A DNA stretch of 64,000 nt from Acidobacteriota bacterium (GTDB lineage: Bacteria; Acidobacteriota; Terriglobia; UBA7540). The stretch is taken from positions 1 through 64,000 of the forward strand of contig SCRD01000011.1 in assembly GCA_004298155.1 (NCBI GenBank). The letters are read 5' to 3'. Under the pieces are notes generated by a model, which had not been told where the DNA came from, made no database searches, and saw only the letters and a list, made by a program, of their open reading frames with translations. The translations under genes were made by a program, and so were the position numbers. Below, piece by piece: positions 16,806 through 26,065 of this stretch. Within the stretch, counting starts at the first letter, position 1; each line of letters starts with the position of its first letter.

Positions 16806-19616
16806 ATGAAAATTCGTACTCTTCTTGTTTCCTTGGCAATCTTCGTTGTCGTCGTCATTGTTTTTGAGCTGGCGAGAAGGCCTGAAAAGGCTCAGTCGCG
16901 CTCCATCAACCTTCCTTCCAGCAAAACATTGTTTATCCCGGCTCCTGGCCGTCCACAGCCCACTAACAGTTTTCCGACTGTTGTTGCTCTGAGCCCGAAC
17001 GGCCGGTATCTGGCGATCCTGAACAACGGTTATGGGACGGAAGAGTCAGATTTTCGGCAGTCAATTGCAATCCTCGATCTTTCTACTCACAACGTCATGG
17101 ATTTTCCAGACGCCCGGCTGGGCCAGCACGCCGGGCAAACCTATTATTTGGGCCTGGCCTTCAGCCGCGACGGCAGCAGACTTTATGCTTCAATGTCATC
17201 GCTTACGGACCCAACTGGCAGGAAGCCTGGCGATACCGGCAATGGCATTGCCGTTTACACGTTTGAGGAAGGCCGGGTCGCACCAGAGAGGTTTATCAAG
17301 GTTCCTCTTGCTCCTGTTGCCCAGGGCAAAAAAGCGATCGTGGGTTCAAAAAATCTGCCGAATGGCACGGCGATTCCCTACCCGGCGGGGCTCACTGTGC
17401 TTCCTGGTCCGGGGGGTGAGAAGCTTCTCGTGGCAGAAAATCTGGCTGACGATACCATCGTCCTGGATGCTGCGAGTGGCAAGGTCCTCCAGCGTTTTCC
17501 GCTGAGCACTTCCGCAGTGGTGCCAGGAGTTTTTCCTTACGGAGTAACTGCAACTAGCGACGGCAAGGCCGGATTTTGCTCCCTTTGGAACACCTCGGCC
17601 GTTGCCCAACTGGACCTTGAGACAGGCAAGGTAGTCCGTCGCATCCCGCTTCTGGAGCCGAAGTCTCCGGTGGCTGCCGGATCGCATCCCACTGCCATGC
17701 TTCTGAGCCCGGACCAGAAATACCTCTACGTGACCCTTACCAACAGCGACCGGGTTGCGGTGATTGACGTTGCAAAAGGGGACCTGGCAGGCCTGCTTTC
17801 CACGGAGTTGCCCGAGCAGAAGTACGGTGGTACCTACCCGGATGCGCTTGCACAGAGCGCGGATGGCAAACGGCTGTATGTGGCGGACGCCTCGGCTGAT
17901 GCGGTAGCCGTTTTTGATATGAGCAGCCTGAGTGCCCAATCGCTCAGTATTTCGGCGCCACAAAAAGCTATGGGCTTCATCCCCACCGAGTGGTATCCAA
18001 CCGCCCTCGCGGCCGATGGAAGTAACCTGATGATCGTTACAGGGAAAGGAGAAGGATCTGGACCGAACGCCGGACCGCTGGTCAAGGCAAAGCCGGGAGG
18101 TAACAGAAACCATCCCTACATTGCCGCACTGATCCATGGTTCAGTTGCCGTGGTCGAAATGAGTGATGTCCAGAACCGCCTTTCCCAGCTCACTCATGAA
18201 GTTGAGCTCAGCAATCTGATGGAGGCAAAGTCGAAGGAAGTTGCCCTGTTTAATGGCGGCAAGAGCCCCATCCACCACGTGATTTACATCATCAAGGAGA
18301 ACCGTACGTACGACCAAATCTTCGGAGACCTGAAACCTGGGAACGGCGACCCTTCCCTTTGCATGTATGGCGAGGGGATCACCCCGAATCAGCACGCACT
18401 GGCAAGGCAGTTTGGAGTCATCGACAATTTCTATTGCAGTGGCGAGGTTTCGGGTGACGGTCACGTCTGGTCCATGGCTGCGATCACCAGCGACTATAAC
18501 GAGCGCACCTGGCAGATTGGCTACCGGAGCGAACAACGCACTTACGATTTCGAGGGCGAAGTGCTGGCGCACAATCCGCTTGCTGAAAACATTCCCGACA
18601 TTGACGAGCCGGGCACGGGGTACATTTGGGCGAACGTTGCGCGTAATAAATTGACCCATCGAAACTACGGCGAATTTGTTGTGACCCACTGGTGCGACGA
18701 AGGTCCGACCGGCGCTTCGCCGAAAGCGGGAACTCCACTCGCTTCCCAGGGAGTGTGCCGCCAGAAGGCCGTTCCCCCGGGCAAGCCTTTGCCATCGGAT
18801 GTGGGTGATCCTCGTGGTTCCGCCAGCCCCTGGCCCTGGCCTGTTCCCATGATTGCTTACGATGAGGCCACCAAGCCGGAGCTTCAGGGGCACTTTGATC
18901 CGAAGTTTGCTGACTTCCGGCTTGATTACCCGGACCAGTTGCGTGCCGACGAATTCCTGAATGAGTTCAATGATTTTGTCAAGGCGCGCCAGACCGGCCA
19001 GGGTGAAGCCCTGCCGCAGTTCGTTATCCTTCGACTGCCGGATGACCACACCGCCGGCACCTCCCCGAGGATGCCTACGCCCTCTGCTTCCATTGCGGAC
19101 AACGATCTGGCGGTTGGCCGTGTGGTTGACGCTGTCTCACACAGCCCGTACTGGGACGACACGGCCATCTTCATCCTGGAAGATGATGCCCAGGATGGCC
19201 CCGATCACGTGGATGCTCATCGCAGCACGATGCTTGTGATCAGCAAATATTCCCAGGGCTCGGCCAGCCAACCCTTTGTCGATCACAATTTCTACACAAC
19301 GGTCAGCACGGTTCGTACGATGGAAGCTCTGCTGGGGCTCCCACCTATGAACAACAACGATGCCCTGGCACCGGTGATGGCCCCTGAATTTGCGGGCCCG
19401 GGAAATCAAACGGGTTATGCTGCTGATTACCGGAACCAGAAAAACGGGCTGATTTATCAGATGAACTCGCCCAAGGCGCCCGGCGCGCGCGCATCCGCGC
19501 GGATGGATTTTGTTCACGCTGATCAGGCGAACGCCGCGGAACTCAACCGCATTTTGTGGCGGGAGCGGAAGGGCGACATCCCCATGCCCGTGCCCCGCCA
19601 CGTCGTCTTCCGATAA
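16806..19616 (+). CDS. YncE-like beta-propeller / phosphoesterase fusion protein, membrane-anchored
   Basis: A 936-residue protein with one N-terminal hydrophobic segment (about residues 4-22) that acts as signal or anchor, so it works outside the cytoplasmic membrane. Residues about 50-430 contain repeated blade motifs (SPNGRYLAI, SPDQKYLYVTLTNSDRVAVIDV, SADGKRLYVADASADAVAVFD), a YVTN/YncE-type propeller. From about residue 490 a phosphoesterase-family domain (alkaline-phosphatase fold) begins with IIKENRTYDQIFGDL, with later LEDDAQDGPDHVDAHR and LRLPDDHT segments containing metal-ligand-like Asp/His. The combination is seen in Acidobacteriota and relatives. The substrate is unknown. Confidence 0.85.
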   Translation: MKIRTLLVSLAIFVVVVIVFELARRPEKAQSRSINLPSSKTLFIPAPGRPQPTNSFPTVVALSPNGRYLAILNNGYGTEESDFRQSIAILDLSTHNVMDFPDARLGQHAGQTYYLGLAFSRDGSRLYASMSSLTDPTGRKPGDTGNGIAVYTFEEGRVAPERFIKVPLAPVAQGKKAIVGSKNLPNGTAIPYPAGLTVLPGPGGEKLLVAENLADDTIVLDAASGKVLQRFPLSTSAVVPGVFPYGVTATSDGKAGFCSLWNTSAVAQLDLETGKVVRRIPLLEPKSPVAAGSHPTAMLLSPDQKYLYVTLTNSDRVAVIDVAKGDLAGLLSTELPEQKYGGTYPDALAQSADGKRLYVADASADAVAVFDMSSLSAQSLSISAPQKAMGFIPTEWYPTALAADGSNLMIVTGKGEGSGPNAGPLVKAKPGGNRNHPYIAALIHGSVAVVEMSDVQNRLSQLTHEVELSNLMEAKSKEVALFNGGKSPIHHVIYIIKENRTYDQIFGDLKPGNGDPSLCMYGEGITPNQHALARQFGVIDNFYCSGEVSGDGHVWSMAAITSDYNERTWQIGYRSEQRTYDFEGEVLAHNPLAENIPDIDEPGTGYIWANVARNKLTHRNYGEFVVTHWCDEGPTGASPKAGTPLASQGVCRQKAVPPGKPLPSDVGDPRGSASPWPWPVPMIAYDEATKPELQGHFDPKFADFRLDYPDQLRADEFLNEFNDFVKARQTGQGEALPQFVILRLPDDHTAGTSPRMPTPSASIADNDLAVGRVVDAVSHSPYWDDTAIFILEDDAQDGPDHVDAHRSTMLVISKYSQGSASQPFVDHNFYTTVSTVRTMEALLGLPPMNNNDALAPVMAPEFAGPGNQTGYAADYRNQKNGLIYQMNSPKAPGARASARMDFVHADQANAAELNRILWRERKGDIPMPVPRHVVFR

Positions 19617-19694
19617 GAAGGGGAGCGGGGTTTGTGGTGATGCGGACATTGTAGTGCCATCGTCCCAGCTGCATTTCCTGAAAGGGCAATGGCG

Positions 19695-21809
19695 CTACTC
19701 GCCTTCCGTTGCGGCTGATTGCCCTTCCAGTTCGTCGGCCAGGGGGCCGGCGTCATAGACTTTGCGCAGAGCTTCAATGATGGCCGTGGTGGCGACGGCC
19801 ACGGAGCGGTTGTCTTTCCCGTTGTACACGAAGTAGCCCACCAGGCTCTCGATGTTGCCGTCGAAGATAACTCCTACCACGCTGGCGTCCCTGTTGATGA
19901 CTGGTGATCCGGAGTTGCCTCCCACCACGTCGCAGGTGGTCACAAAATCCAGCGGGGTTTTCAGGTCAAGTTTGCTTTCCGACTTCATCCAGAGTTCGGG
20001 CACGTTGAAGGGCGGCTTGAGTCCAAAGCTGTGAGTGCGGTCATAAAGGCCGTAGAAGGTTGTGTACGGGGGAGCCTCGGTCCCATTCATGGGGTAGCCT
20101 TTCACGGTGCCGTAGGCAAGGCGAAGCGTGAAGGTGGCGTCGGGGTAGGTGCTCTTGCCGTAGACCGCAAACCGCGCCTTGCCGATCTCTTCGCCCGCCC
20201 GCGTTTCAATGCTTTCCACCTTATCTTCGTGCCACTTGATCATTGCGAGAGCCTCCGGGTTTATCCGCCGGGCGAGAGCGATCAGCGGATCATTGGAGGA
20301 ATCGACCGCCGCTACGCCCCCCTCGACCAGCGACTTGCGGAAAGCGGCATCTCCCATCCTGGTCGCCGCAAAGGCCTCGCTCGCCGCTTCCTCCGGGGAT
20401 TTCCCCTGGAGGGCGGCACGTACGAACGGGTCCGCCGGGCCAAGCTCCTCACTGGATTGCCGCAGGACGCCGGTCAGCATTGCCTGCTCAAGAGGAAGGT
20501 AGGACGGCGCGGGTGAGAAGAGCTGGAACCGCAGGGAAGTGAGCTGCGACTCGTGAAAGCCTGGGAGCCTTTCGCCGTCCGGTTTTTGCACCTGCTGGAC
20601 ATACTGAACGATGGTAAGCGCCTCATTGGCCAGCGTGGCCCCGCTGATTGACCGGAAACGGTAGGGCTTCAGGTTCTGGGCCATTTCATTTTGAGCATGG
20701 GCGATTTCATTCCAGGCGCCGCCATATTCCCTTTGCCATTCGGGATTTGCAGCAATCCGTGCACGAAAGTCTTTTTCCTCGTCTTCCTTTTTGGCCATCA
20801 GTTCAGGATTGCGAAGTCCGTTTTCCATTCCGTCGTAGGCCTTCAGAGAATTCTGGAGGAAGAAGATGCTGCTGGCCGCCTGGCGAGCCTGCTCCGGCCC
20901 CTGGGCGGAATACTGTTCGAGGACCGCGAGGCGATGATTGATGATCTGGATGACAAGAGGAAACGTCTTGTCGCGTAAAACCTGAAGCTGGGCCACGGTA
21001 TCCTGGCGGCCGGTGGATCCTGGATTGCCGGGAACGAAAACCAGCGCATCGGCAACCGGACCTTTTGCGTCCCACCGCAGGTAGTTATTGCTCTCGATGG
21101 GTTTGCCGCTTTCGTACACGCGGAAAAGGGCGAAGTCGAGATCGTAGCGCGGGTAGGTAAAATTGTCCGGGTCGCCGCCGAAGAATGCGATCTGTTGCGA
21201 AGGAGCGAAGACCAGCCGCACGTCAGTATATTTCTTATACCGGTATAGCCAGTATTCGCTTCCCAGGTAGAGATTGACCACGTCCGAGCGCAGCCCGGTC
21301 GCGTCAAGACTCTCCTTCTGGATTTTGGCGATTTCCGCCCGGCGGGCCCTCAGGGCGTCCGCGTCGGTCATGCCGGGCTTCACGGCTTCCATCACGCGGG
21401 CCGTTACGTTCTCCATCGACATTAAAATGTTCAATTCCAGGTCAGGGCATTTCAGTTCCTGTGCCTCGGTGCGGGCATAGAAGACTTTGCTGGCGTAATC
21501 ATGCTCCGGCGTGGAAAGCTTCTGCAGTTGGAAAAGCGCCACGTGGTGATTGGTCAGCACCAGCCCGTGCGGGCTGACGAACGATCCCGAGCCTCCATCG
21601 TTGAAGCGCACACTCGAGAGGCGCACGTGGTCCAGCCAGGCTTCCGTGGGCGTAAAACCGTACCGGTCCTTCAGTTGCGTGAGAGGAGGACTATCAAACG
21701 TCCACATCCCTTCGTCGGCAAGAAGGCCCGTATGCAGAGCAACCAGCGCGGCTGCGAAAAACAGAACTGAAAATGCTGTCTGCCACCAGCGAATTTTGAA
21801 TGTCTTCAT
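19695..21809 (-). CDS. S46 family dipeptidyl-peptidase (DPP7-like)
   Basis: A 704-residue secreted serine peptidase that removes dipeptides from peptide N-termini in the periplasm. After a signal peptide (residues 1-31) the mature chain starts ADEGMW, the typical S46 N-terminus. The catalytic His is in HGLVLTNHHV (88/89) and the nucleophile is Ser633 in GGNSGSP. The residue 18 positions after the serine, which decides specificity in this family, is glycine (FDGN, Gly651), as in DPP7; DPP11 has arginine there. Preference for hydrophobic P1 residues is therefore inferred. It lies upstream of the M20 dipeptidase on the same strand, so the pair may degrade imported or extracellular peptides. Confidence 0.92.
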   Translation of the reverse strand: MKTFKIRWWQTAFSVLFFAAALVALHTGLLADEGMWTFDSPPLTQLKDRYGFTPTEAWLDHVRLSSVRFNDGGSGSFVSPHGLVLTNHHVALFQLQKLSTPEHDYASKVFYARTEAQELKCPDLELNILMSMENVTARVMEAVKPGMTDADALRARRAEIAKIQKESLDATGLRSDVVNLYLGSEYWLYRYKKYTDVRLVFAPSQQIAFFGGDPDNFTYPRYDLDFALFRVYESGKPIESNNYLRWDAKGPVADALVFVPGNPGSTGRQDTVAQLQVLRDKTFPLVIQIINHRLAVLEQYSAQGPEQARQAASSIFFLQNSLKAYDGMENGLRNPELMAKKEDEEKDFRARIAANPEWQREYGGAWNEIAHAQNEMAQNLKPYRFRSISGATLANEALTIVQYVQQVQKPDGERLPGFHESQLTSLRFQLFSPAPSYLPLEQAMLTGVLRQSSEELGPADPFVRAALQGKSPEEAASEAFAATRMGDAAFRKSLVEGGVAAVDSSNDPLIALARRINPEALAMIKWHEDKVESIETRAGEEIGKARFAVYGKSTYPDATFTLRLAYGTVKGYPMNGTEAPPYTTFYGLYDRTHSFGLKPPFNVPELWMKSESKLDLKTPLDFVTTCDVVGGNSGSPVINRDASVVGVIFDGNIESLVGYFVYNGKDNRSVAVATTAIIEALRKVYDAGPLADELEGQSAATEGE

Positions 21810-21995
21810 TGTTTTTCCAGCCCCTCTCAGGAAACATCTGCTGCTAGCGCATTGGGGAGATGGCCCTGGCGCCTTTGCGCAACAATGCCGATCGCGGGCG
21901 TCTCATCCAGGCGCGACGGCGGTCAAGCCTCCTGGGAATAATACATAATCGAGACGCAAGTGGTCCTGATGGGGCGCCCTGTTCCGCGCCCAACG

Positions 21996-23372
21996 CTACA
22001 TTCCCAGCAATTCAAAGTATTGGACAATCGATTGGATGCCGCCATAAAAATTAGGGACGTGGAACTTTTCGTTGGGGGCATGGAGGTTATCATCCGGCAG
22101 GCCGAAGCCCATCATGATGCTCGGAATTTTCAAGTGTTCGAGGAAAAGGCCCACGATGGGGATGGAGCCGCCGGAACGCATGTAAACGGTTTTCTTCTTG
22201 AAAACGCTCTCCATGGCCGTTGCGGCCGCCGCGATATAGCTGCTTTCGGTTGAGACGACCGAAGCCGGGGCCATGCTGATGAGGCGAACTTTCGTCTTGA
22301 TTCCTTCAGGCGTGTGCTTCTTCACCGCGGCACTAAACTGGCGGAGCACTTCCTTCGGATTCATGTCCGGGACCAGGCGCATGCTGATCTTTGCCGTGCC
22401 GACTGCGGGAATGACCGTCTTGGCGCCTTCTCCAACAAATCCGCCCCGAATGCCGTGGACCTCGAAAGTCGGCCTTGCCCACAGGCGCTCAAGCACGGAA
22501 TAATTCCGTTCGCCCGTCAGCGCGGATGACCCCACTTCTTTTTTCAGGAATGAGCTTTCCTTGAAGGGTAACCGTTTCCATGCCGCAAGCTCCTTTCGGC
22601 TTGGCTTCCTGACCTTGTCATAAAAGCCCGGAATCCGGACCTTGCCGTCCGGACCCTTGAGGCGAGCAATAATTTCTGCCAGCGCCTGCATGGGATTGGG
22701 CGCCGCACCGCCGTACATTCCGGAATGCAGATCGTGGCTGGCCCCGCGCGCTTCAACTTCTGTGTAGACCAGGCCTCGCAGGCCCGTGGTCAGGGTTGGC
22801 AGCCCGGGAGCGAACATTTCAGTATCACAGACGATGGCTGCGTCGGCTTTCAATCGCTCGCTGTTCAGAGGAACATACTCCTCGATATGTTCTCCGCCGA
22901 CCTCTTCCTCGCCTTCGATCAGTACCTTGACGTTGATGGGGAGCTTGCCTTCGCTTCGCAGATAGCATTCGACCGCCTTCAGCAGGATGTAGGTTTGGCC
23001 TTTATCGTCAGAAGATCCTCGCGCGAAAAGATCGTCGCCCCGGAGGGTTGGCTCGAATGGCGGCGACTTCCATTCGTCGAGCGGATCGGGAGGCTGCACG
23101 TCATAATGGCCATAGAGCAGCAGGGTCGGCTTGCCCGGCGCGTCCAGCCACTCCGCATAGACGAGTGGCTGCTGGCCGGGCTTCCCGTCGATGATCTCGA
23201 CACCGCGCATGCCCATCTGGCGGAGTTCTTCTGCAATGGACTCCGCAGCCCGGAGGACGTCCGGCTTATTTTCCGGCAATGTACTGATGCTCGGTATTCT
23301 CAACAGGTTTTTCAGCCCATCGAGGAATTGCTCCTTACTGGCTTCCAGGTATTCGTTGGGAGAATTTGCCAC
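21996..23372 (-). CDS. M20 family dipeptidase
   Basis: A 458-residue cytoplasmic zinc metallopeptidase of the M20/M28 clan, probably a CNDP-like dipeptidase. GTG at 23372 follows AAGGAGCG. Visible motifs are LLYGHYDVQPPDP (first metal His and Asp), RGSSDDKGQ (bridging Asp), EGEEEVGG (catalytic Glu and metal Glu), and a C-terminal RSGGSIPIVGLF with the late ligand region LHAPNEKFHV. Length matches the family. There is no signal peptide. It lies downstream of the S46 peptidase (186-base gap), which suggests a shared role in peptide use. Confidence 0.92.
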   Translation of the reverse strand: MANSPNEYLEASKEQFLDGLKNLLRIPSISTLPENKPDVLRAAESIAEELRQMGMRGVEIIDGKPGQQPLVYAEWLDAPGKPTLLLYGHYDVQPPDPLDEWKSPPFEPTLRGDDLFARGSSDDKGQTYILLKAVECYLRSEGKLPINVKVLIEGEEEVGGEHIEEYVPLNSERLKADAAIVCDTEMFAPGLPTLTTGLRGLVYTEVEARGASHDLHSGMYGGAAPNPMQALAEIIARLKGPDGKVRIPGFYDKVRKPSRKELAAWKRLPFKESSFLKKEVGSSALTGERNYSVLERLWARPTFEVHGIRGGFVGEGAKTVIPAVGTAKISMRLVPDMNPKEVLRQFSAAVKKHTPEGIKTKVRLISMAPASVVSTESSYIAAAATAMESVFKKKTVYMRSGGSIPIVGLFLEHLKIPSIMMGFGLPDDNLHAPNEKFHVPNFYGGIQSIVQYFELLGM

Positions 23373-23639
23373 AGTTCGCTCCTTGGTGGGAGGGGATGGC
23401 GGCAGCCCTCGAGCTCCCGCCTGACTGTTAATTAAGTGTCCAGTCTACCCTTTGGCATTGGGGTCGTCAATTTGCTGGCGGGCAGGGCAGACCGCGAGGT
23501 TGCGGTGTGCGGCTTTTGTCCTCAATAGAGATGGACCGCGGATCTCAATGTCGGAGGACCGTGCTACCTCCCTGCTCATAGAAGGCCGTGGCGATGGGGC
23601 GCCGTGAGAGATCAGGGGCTAGGAAACGGCGAATTTATC

Positions 23640-23830
23640 CTCCGGTTCGTCTCCAGTCCGTTTTTTAGCCATCCTGTGTTTTCAATAACATGGCTCGTTT
23701 CGTTTCAGGTTCGTTTCCGGTTCGTTTTTTCAGCAGCCACGTGTTTTCAATGACTTCCCCGCTTCGTTTTTCGGTTCGTTCCGGTTCGTTTTTGGGGGCC
23801 GATCCTGTGTTTTCAACAACTTCTCCGGCT
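23640..23830. repeat. Imperfect 65/66-nt tandem repeat, about three units
   Basis: The word GTGTTTTCAA occurs at 23676, 23741 and 23807, a period of 65 then 66 bases. Each unit continues with a short variable part and then two or three copies of GGTTCGTTTC/T followed by a T-run. A remnant of an earlier unit (GGTTCGTCTCC then CGTTTTTTAGCC) precedes the first. Variation between units shows the array is old. The period is close to a multiple of three, so the - strand stays open by chance. Confidence 0.8.
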
Positions 23831-23847
23831 CGTTTTTTAAAAAACGA
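23830..23847. repeat. 18-bp perfect palindrome
   Basis: TCGTTTTTTAAAAAACGA at 23830-23847 is perfectly self-complementary and is followed by a run of seven T. It closes the last tandem-repeat unit. On the + strand the A-stretch and T-run could act as a weak terminator-like site; on either strand it could be a protein-binding or cruciform site. Confidence 0.6.
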
Positions 23848-23961
23848 ATTTTTTTGTCCCATTCGTCTCATTTGTCCCAGAACCGGACGCTCTCAGCCAC
23901 GTTAAACAGGCTACTATACTAGGCCAGAAAAGTCAAGCATAATCCGCCGCCAATTACTTCG

Positions 23962-24015
23962 GGAGCTGGAGCCCACCGGCTGGAAAGGCCTGGCAAATGC
24001 CAGACCTAAAGCTCC
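23962..24015. repeat. Branched inverted-repeat element after the phosphatidyltransferase gene
   Basis: GGAGCT (23962-23967) pairs with AGCTCC (24010-24015). Inside lie two hairpins: AGCC-CACC-GGCT, and CTGGC (23990-23994) with GCCAG (23999-24003) extended by AGG/CCT across one mismatch. The whole can fold as a three-way junction. It begins 15 bases after the stop of the - strand gene, so it may be that operon's 3' end structure. No T-run follows. Confidence 0.5.
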
Positions 24016-24030
24016 GAGATTCACCATTCG

Positions 24031-24597
24031 CTACGAACTTTCTTCTTCACGGTGGGAGTATCGTTTCTGGACAACCACGAGGTAATGGAGACCTGATGCC
24101 ACAGTGATGCCGGCTGCAAGATAAATGCAAGCCTTGACCGCCGCGTGCGTCACCCATGGGATGTGTGCCATAAAGCAGAGCGCCGCGAAGATAGTGATTG
24201 ACTGGATCACCGTCGAAGCCTTGCCCAGCGCGGTCGGGTAGAAGGGGCGGTAACCCGCCACGAGGATGATCAACAGGGCAGTGATGAGAATGACGGCGTC
24301 ACGGCTCAACACCATGATGGTGAGCCACCAGGGCAGGGCCCCACGGTATGAGAGGGTCACAAACGCAGTGCTCAACAGGATCTTGTCGGTGATGGGGTCG
24401 AGAGCCACTCCCAGCAGCGACACCTGGCGGAAGGCCCTTGCTACCGTGCCGTCCAGGATGTCTGAAAACGCCGCTGCAGCCATCACGCCTAGCGCGCCGA
24501 CATCATGCTTGCCCACCACCAGAATGGCGAAAATGGGGACAAACACCAGGCGCAGGATTGTGATCTGGTTGGCTGTTGTCAGTACGCGTGAAGCCAT
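24031..24597 (-). CDS. CDP-alcohol phosphatidyltransferase (PgsA-like)
   Basis: Integral membrane enzyme of phospholipid synthesis that transfers a phosphatidyl group from CDP-diacylglycerol to an alcohol, most likely glycerol-3-phosphate. The start is set at ATG 24597 (MASRVLTTANQITILR), giving 188 residues; the frame is open further upstream. The family motif DG-x2-AR-x8-G-x3-D-x3-D is complete in DILDGTVARAF...GVALDPITDK. Four or five hydrophobic helices follow. It is the last gene of the - strand operon, 56 bases after the CoA transferase. Phosphatidylglycerophosphate synthase is the best guess, but the head group cannot be read from sequence. Confidence 0.88.
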   Translation of the reverse strand: MASRVLTTANQITILRLVFVPIFAILVVGKHDVGALGVMAAAAFSDILDGTVARAFRQVSLLGVALDPITDKILLSTAFVTLSYRGALPWWLTIMVLSRDAVILITALLIILVAGYRPFYPTALGKASTVIQSITIFAALCFMAHIPWVTHAAVKACIYLAAGITVASGLHYLVVVQKRYSHREEESS

Positions 24598-24653
24598 GGA
24601 TGTTTGCACCCGAAAAGATGTCAGTTGCAAATCTTCTGCAAGCGGCAGCCCAG

Positions 24654-25307
24654 TCACAGGCGATAGGTCCCGGGGCTGGATACACATTTTAGTTCCGGCT
24701 CGCTGAGCTTCTGGACTTCTTCAAACGTAACTCCTGGCGCGAGTTCCTTGACTACAAGCGCATCCGCCGTGAGTTCAAGCATGGCGAGCTCCGTCACAAT
24801 GGCATGGACGACGCGTGCTCCGGTGAGGGGCAGGGAGCACTTCTTCAGGATTTTCGGCCGTCCGTCCCGCGTTGTATGTTCCATAGCAACGATCACGCGT
24901 TTGGCGCCGGAAACCAGGTCCATGCTGCCCCCCATGCCTTTCACCATCTTGCCGGGAATCATCCAGCTCGCCAGGTTGCCCTGCTCATCGACTTCCATAG
25001 CTCCCAGCACGGTCAGGTCGATGTGGCCGCCGCGAATCATGGCGAATGATTCAGCGCTGGAAAAATAAGAGGTGCCCGGGATCCCGGTTACGGTTTCCTT
25101 GCCGGCGTTGATCAGGTCGGGATCGACTTCCTCTTCGCGGGGAAAAGGGCCCACGCCCAGCATGCCGTTCTCCGATTGCAGGATCACCTCGATGCCGGGA
25201 GGAATGTAGTTCGACACCAGCGTCGGGATTCCGATTCCAAGGTTGACGTAGAAACCGTCCTGGAGTTCCTGCGCAACGCGCCGCGCAATCAGTTCGCGCT
25301 TCTCCAT
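24654..25307 (-). CDS. scoB: 3-oxoacid CoA-transferase, subunit B
   Basis: The beta subunit of a family I CoA transferase, such as succinyl-CoA:3-ketoacid CoA-transferase. The 217-residue product has the active-site segment [12 protein letters not shown] with the catalytic Glu that forms the CoA thioester, plus [14 protein letters not shown] and GMGGSMDLV, all typical of ScoB/AtoA. Its ATG overlaps the subunit A stop by one base (TAATG). The acceptor is not certain: acetoacetate is the usual one, but related enzymes use other oxo acids. Confidence 0.92.
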   Translation of the reverse strand: MEKRELIARRVAQELQDGFYVNLGIGIPTLVSNYIPPGIEVILQSENGMLGVGPFPREEEVDPDLINAGKETVTGIPGTSYFSSAESFAMIRGGHIDLTVLGAMEVDEQGNLASWMIPGKMVKGMGGSMDLVSGAKRVIVAMEHTTRDGRPKILKKCSLPLTGARVVHAIVTELAMLELTADALVVKELAPGVTFEEVQKLSEPELKCVSSPGTYRL

Positions 25308-26005
25308 TATGCTTTCCCACTTACCGTACGCCGCTCAATCCGCTTTTCATAGCGGGCGCCCTGGATAATCCGCCTCACATAGATTCCCGGGGTAATGACG
25401 CAATCGGGATTGAGCTCTCCGAGTTCCACCAGTTCTTCAACCTCCGCAATGGTCACCCTGGCCGCCGTGGCCATCATGGGGTTAAAATTCCGCGCGGTCT
25501 TCCGGTAAACCAGGTTGCCCCAGCGATCGCCCTTCCAGGCCTTGACAAGGGCGAAATCCGCCGTCAGCGCTCGTTCCAGCACGTACCTGCGGCCGCCGAA
25601 CTCCCGGGTTTCCTTTCCCTCGGCGACAACGGTGCCGACGCCAGTGGGCGTGTAAAAGGCGGGAATGCCCGCTCCGCCGGCGCGAATGCGCTCGGAAAGA
25701 GTTCCCTGCGGGTTCAGTTCCAGGTCAATTTCGCTGCTAAGCGCCTGCTCCTCAAGGATCCTGTTTTCGCCCACGTAACTTCCAATCAGTTTCCTGATCT
25801 GGCGCGTCTGGAGAAGTTTACCCAGCCCGAAGTCGCTGATGCCGGCGTTGTTGCTGATGACGGTCAGGTCCCTGACGCCCTTCCGCTGGAGAGCGTCAAT
25901 CAGGTTTTCAGGAATCCCGCAGAGACCGAAGCCGCCCGCCATGATGGTCGCGCCGTCTGGAATGTCGGCAATAGCGGCATCGGCGCTCGTGTAAACCTTG
26001 TTCAT
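25307..26005 (-). CDS. scoA: 3-oxoacid CoA-transferase, subunit A
   Basis: Alpha subunit partner of the next gene. The 232-residue protein has [22 protein letters not shown], the CoA-transferase family I signature, then [18 protein letters not shown] and [15 protein letters not shown]. Both subunits are separate here, as in most bacteria, and translationally coupled. It lies 60 bases after tyrA on the same strand; ketone-body use next to aromatic synthesis has no obvious metabolic link and may only reflect shared transcription. Confidence 0.92.
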   Translation of the reverse strand: MNKVYTSADAAIADIPDGATIMAGGFGLCGIPENLIDALQRKGVRDLTVISNNAGISDFGLGKLLQTRQIRKLIGSYVGENRILEEQALSSEIDLELNPQGTLSERIRAGGAGIPAFYTPTGVGTVVAEGKETREFGGRRYVLERALTADFALVKAWKGDRWGNLVYRKTARNFNPMMATAARVTIAEVEELVELGELNPDCVITPGIYVRRIIQGARYEKRIERRTVSGKA

Positions 26006-26065
26006 GCAACCGTCGCTCTCTGTGGCAGCGAAGTCCTTTGGCCAAGGTTCAACCGGCTGTCATGT

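Larger units (their letters stand above)
23373..24030. other. Gene-free stretch with tandem repeats and folded element
   Basis: No convincing gene is seen in these 658 bases. The first 260 bases (to about 23640) look plain. The rest holds the 65/66-nt tandem repeat, an 18-bp perfect palindrome, and a branched inverted-repeat element close to the phosphatidyltransferase stop. A 68-codon reading frame on the - strand (23665-23871) arises from the repeat and reads as degenerate Asn/Glu/Thr/Lys-rich units; I do not regard it as a gene. Confidence 0.6.

Noticed and set aside
23441-23640. Possible tRNA or riboswitch between the dipeptidase and the repeat array
   Set aside because: No cloverleaf arms, no TTCRA loop and no conserved riboswitch core could be found by eye.
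23665-23871. 68-codon - strand open frame in the repeat array
   Set aside because: It is a by-product of the 65/66-base repeat, with repeated Asn-Glu-Pro/Glu-Arg-Thr units and no ribosome-binding site; frame length and composition follow the repeat period.
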